A DNA stretch of 64,000 nucleotides from Spirochaetota bacterium (lineage in GTDB: Bacteria > Spirochaetota > UBA4802 > UBA5368), in assembly GCA_004297825.1 (NCBI GenBank), contig SCSX01000018.1, positions 1 to 64,000 of the forward strand. Direction: 5' to 3'. Positions 62,691 to 64,000 of the stretch are shown here, one piece after another. The position numbers and the translations under genes are program-made. The first letter of the stretch is position 1. Every line of letters starts with the position of its first letter. The notes below the pieces were generated by a model, which made no database searches, was not told the DNA's origin, and was given only the letters and a program-made list of their open reading frames with translations.

Positions 62691-63350
62691 ATGAAAAGAA
62701 CGGCACTCATCACACTAACAATACTACTCGCCGGAATTTCCCCCCGGCCCTCCGGGGCGGACGCGGATTGGAAAACCGTCATCAACGAAGAGGGCATTAC
62801 CGTCGAAACGCGCAGCGTCGCCGGGTCCGACATCGACGAGTTCCGCGCGACGGCTGTAATCGAGAAGCCCATCGAGGTTGTCGGCGAACTCCTTGCCGAC
62901 GTCCCGAACCAGATAAACTGGATAAAGGACTGCGTCGAGGTAAAGATCGTCAGCCAGGAGAACGAGCAGAACCTGGTCCAGTACTACGTGATTAAAACGC
63001 CGTGGCCGCTCAATTACCGGGACGTGATCTTCATAACGAAGACGAAGGTGGACTGGCAGGCGGGCTACGTGGACGTGACCAGCATCGCGACGGCGGAGCC
63101 CCTGGTGCCGGTGCGCGACGGCTGCCTGCGCATCACGAACTCCGAGCAGCACTGGATTTTCCAGCGAATCGCGCCCGATCGCACGATGGTCGTGTTCACG
63201 AACACGACGAACCCGGGAGGCGCCATCCCCGCGTTCGTGGCGAACGCGTTCAGCAAGGACATGCCCTTCCATACCCTGCGGAACATGCGCGCCGCCGCGG
63301 AAAACCCGGTCTTTTACGAACGGGCGAAAGCGAAGTACAATATAAAATAG
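62691..63350 (+). CDS. Secreted START-domain lipid-binding protein
   Basis: 219 aa with a signal peptide (MKRTALITLTILLAGISPRPSGA). The whole mature part is a START/SRPBCC fold: WKTVINEEGITVETRSVAGS, ATAVIEKPIEVVGELLADV, YYVIKTPWPLNYRDVIF and a C-terminal helix. It binds a hydrophobic ligand in the periplasm or outside. GGAGG and AGGA sites precede the ATG. It is divergent from the CrtC-like gene and close to a lipase, suggesting a lipid-related locus. Confidence 0.87.
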   Translation: MKRTALITLTILLAGISPRPSGADADWKTVINEEGITVETRSVAGSDIDEFRATAVIEKPIEVVGELLADVPNQINWIKDCVEVKIVSQENEQNLVQYYVIKTPWPLNYRDVIFITKTKVDWQAGYVDVTSIATAEPLVPVRDGCLRITNSEQHWIFQRIAPDRTMVVFTNTTNPGGAIPAFVANAFSKDMPFHTLRNMRAAAENPVFYERAKAKYNIK

Positions 63351-63474
63351 TTATTCGTGAGTACCGGTGTTCATTAATTCAGAGCTTTTCTGGGGATTCT
63401 GGCTCTGGTGCAGTATCTCGGGGTACGGAATTCGGAAAATTAATACGGTATAACAATTATTCCATTCCAGGCTA

Positions 63475-63693
63475 TTATTCAAATTCGCTACGGGATACTC
63501 CTGACTGGCGAATAATCGAATGCAATGTCCCAATACGAATCTCCGAGTGATTGGGAACAGGAACCGTAATTGTGGTTTCGGGGAGCTTTTTTTGCATTAT
63601 CACATGTGATCCTCGCTGGCGAATCATTAGAAACCCATGGCGGGACAGGATCGCGCATACCTCCATACCTGATAGAACCCGTAACCTACCCAA
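63475..63693 (-). CDS. hicA: HicA-type mRNA interferase toxin
   Basis: 72 aa from TTG 63693 (TTG 63705 or ATG 63666 also in frame). The single dsRBD-like fold shows GRLRVLSGMEV, FLMIRQRGSHVIMQKK with the catalytic His of the GSH motif, and VPVPNHSEIRIGTLHSII. HicA cleaves mRNA when free of HicB. It overlaps the hicB stop by 8 nt and is second in the operon, the reverse of the classical hicAB order. Confidence 0.85.
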   Translation of the reverse strand: MGRLRVLSGMEVCAILSRHGFLMIRQRGSHVIMQKKLPETTITVPVPNHSEIRIGTLHSIIRQSGVSRSEFE

Positions 63694-63910
63694 TCGCGAT
63701 CTCAACCCGTGTTATATATATTTCCTCGTGATAGCGCTGTGCAACCTCTTCGCTGGAGGCAGTTTCAAAAAACAGTTCCAATGCTTCTTGAAGATTTAAC
63801 CGCGCATCCTCGATTGTATTCCCCTGGCTGGCTATATCTAACTCAGGGCACAATGAAACATATCCGTCACCCTCGCGCTCGATGATTGCAGTTAATTGTT
63901 TTGTCATCAT
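63686..63910 (-). CDS. hicB: HicB-type antitoxin
   Basis: 74 aa from ATG 63910 (GGGAG upstream; a longer in-frame start at 63922 is less likely). The partial RNase H-like HicB fold reads AIIEREGDGYVSLCPELDIA, SQGNTIEDARLNLQEALELF. It is the short form without a C-terminal HTH; a second DNA-binding domain is not seen, so autoregulation may be weak or indirect. It precedes and overlaps hicA. The upstream region runs into the truncated inverted-repeat element at 63968. Confidence 0.88.
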   Translation of the reverse strand: MMTKQLTAIIEREGDGYVSLCPELDIASQGNTIEDARLNLQEALELFFETASSEEVAQRYHEEIYITRVEIAIG

Positions 63911-63967
63911 TACATCTCCCACTATGATATCCGTTCCCTTATTGAATCAGAAGAATTGATCTCATTA

Positions 63968-64000
63968 GACTTGTTGCGGAACTGCCGTCTCGCGCTCGCG
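63968..64000. repeat. Terminal-inverted-repeat element, truncated copy 2
   Basis: It starts with GACTTGTTGC (63968-63977), and the 33 nt to the window edge match the reverse complement of the right end of the 27272-27367 element with three mismatches. The remainder lies outside the window. It sits 58 nt upstream of hicB, in the opposite orientation to copy 1. Confidence 0.65.

Noticed and set aside
1-64000. CRISPR arrays, prophage modules, integrase/att sites and complete IS elements
   Set aside because: No regularly spaced direct repeats, phage structural genes, integrases or transposase frames were found on either strand.

Overview
The window (64 kb, moderately GC-rich) is a chromosomal segment of a diderm (Gram-negative type) bacterium. 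It carries outer-membrane and periplasmic functions: an MCE/MlaD protein, RlpA, several lipoproteins, a giant SprA-like barrel and SPOR domains. The best taxonomic guess is an environmental member of Spirochaetota. RpoB has Asn at the position of E. coli Ser531, a feature known from naturally rifampicin-resistant spirochaetes. The bactofilin/DUF327 pair, the PilZ protein and the 7TM-GAF-SpoIIE-type protein fit, but none is decisive. No rRNA, CRISPR array, prophage or complete insertion sequence was seen.

Layout. 1-12 kb (minus): the canonical transcription/translation operon, read as tRNA-Thr, rpmG, secE, nusG, rplK, rplA, rplJ, rplL, rpoB, rpoC, with a 327-nt rplL-rpoB spacer holding a perfect 16-bp hairpin. 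11.8-15.3 kb: rlpA, a DegT-like protein lacking its PLP lysine beside queD, and a 58-codon lipoprotein with a strong terminator. 15.3-19.1 kb (minus): a response regulator, glgC and a GH57 glucanotransferase, a glycogen unit. 19.1-23.4 kb (minus): alaS-recX and rplM-rpsI. 23.4-27.1 kb (minus): an SGNH-MBOAT fusion and an SGNH lipoprotein. 27.3-33.7 kb: a terminal-inverted-repeat element, a 55-aa CQLGCF protein, an M20 peptidase, an RsuA-type pseudouridine synthase, SPOR, ArgA-type GNAT and PilZ genes. 33.8-37.6 kb: a Fis-like mini protein facing a four-gene STAS/HATPase module. 37.7-42.7 kb: bactofilin-DUF327, then (minus) ispE, tRNA-Gln, a GlmU-type uridylyltransferase, prs, rplY, pth, which resembles the Firmicutes glmU-prs-ctc-pth order. 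42.9-53.1 kb: a degenerate SpoIIE-type sensor, a DHH phosphoesterase, a 1902-aa SprA-like protein and an M23 peptidase. 53.1-64 kb: YkgJ-like, radA, MCE, copper ATPase, MFS pump, lipase, CrtC-like and START-domain genes, hicBA, and a second, truncated copy of the 27.3-kb repeat.

The most unusual items are homologues that have lost or changed catalytic residues (DegT-like Lys to Met, Pth His20 to Gln, and a PP2C/SpoIIE domain with metal ligands missing), the STAS/HATPase operon, the SprA-like giant barrel in an apparently non-Bacteroidota genome, the SGNH-MBOAT fusion, and the TIR repeat. Functions are inferred from motifs read by eye; no database search was possible.
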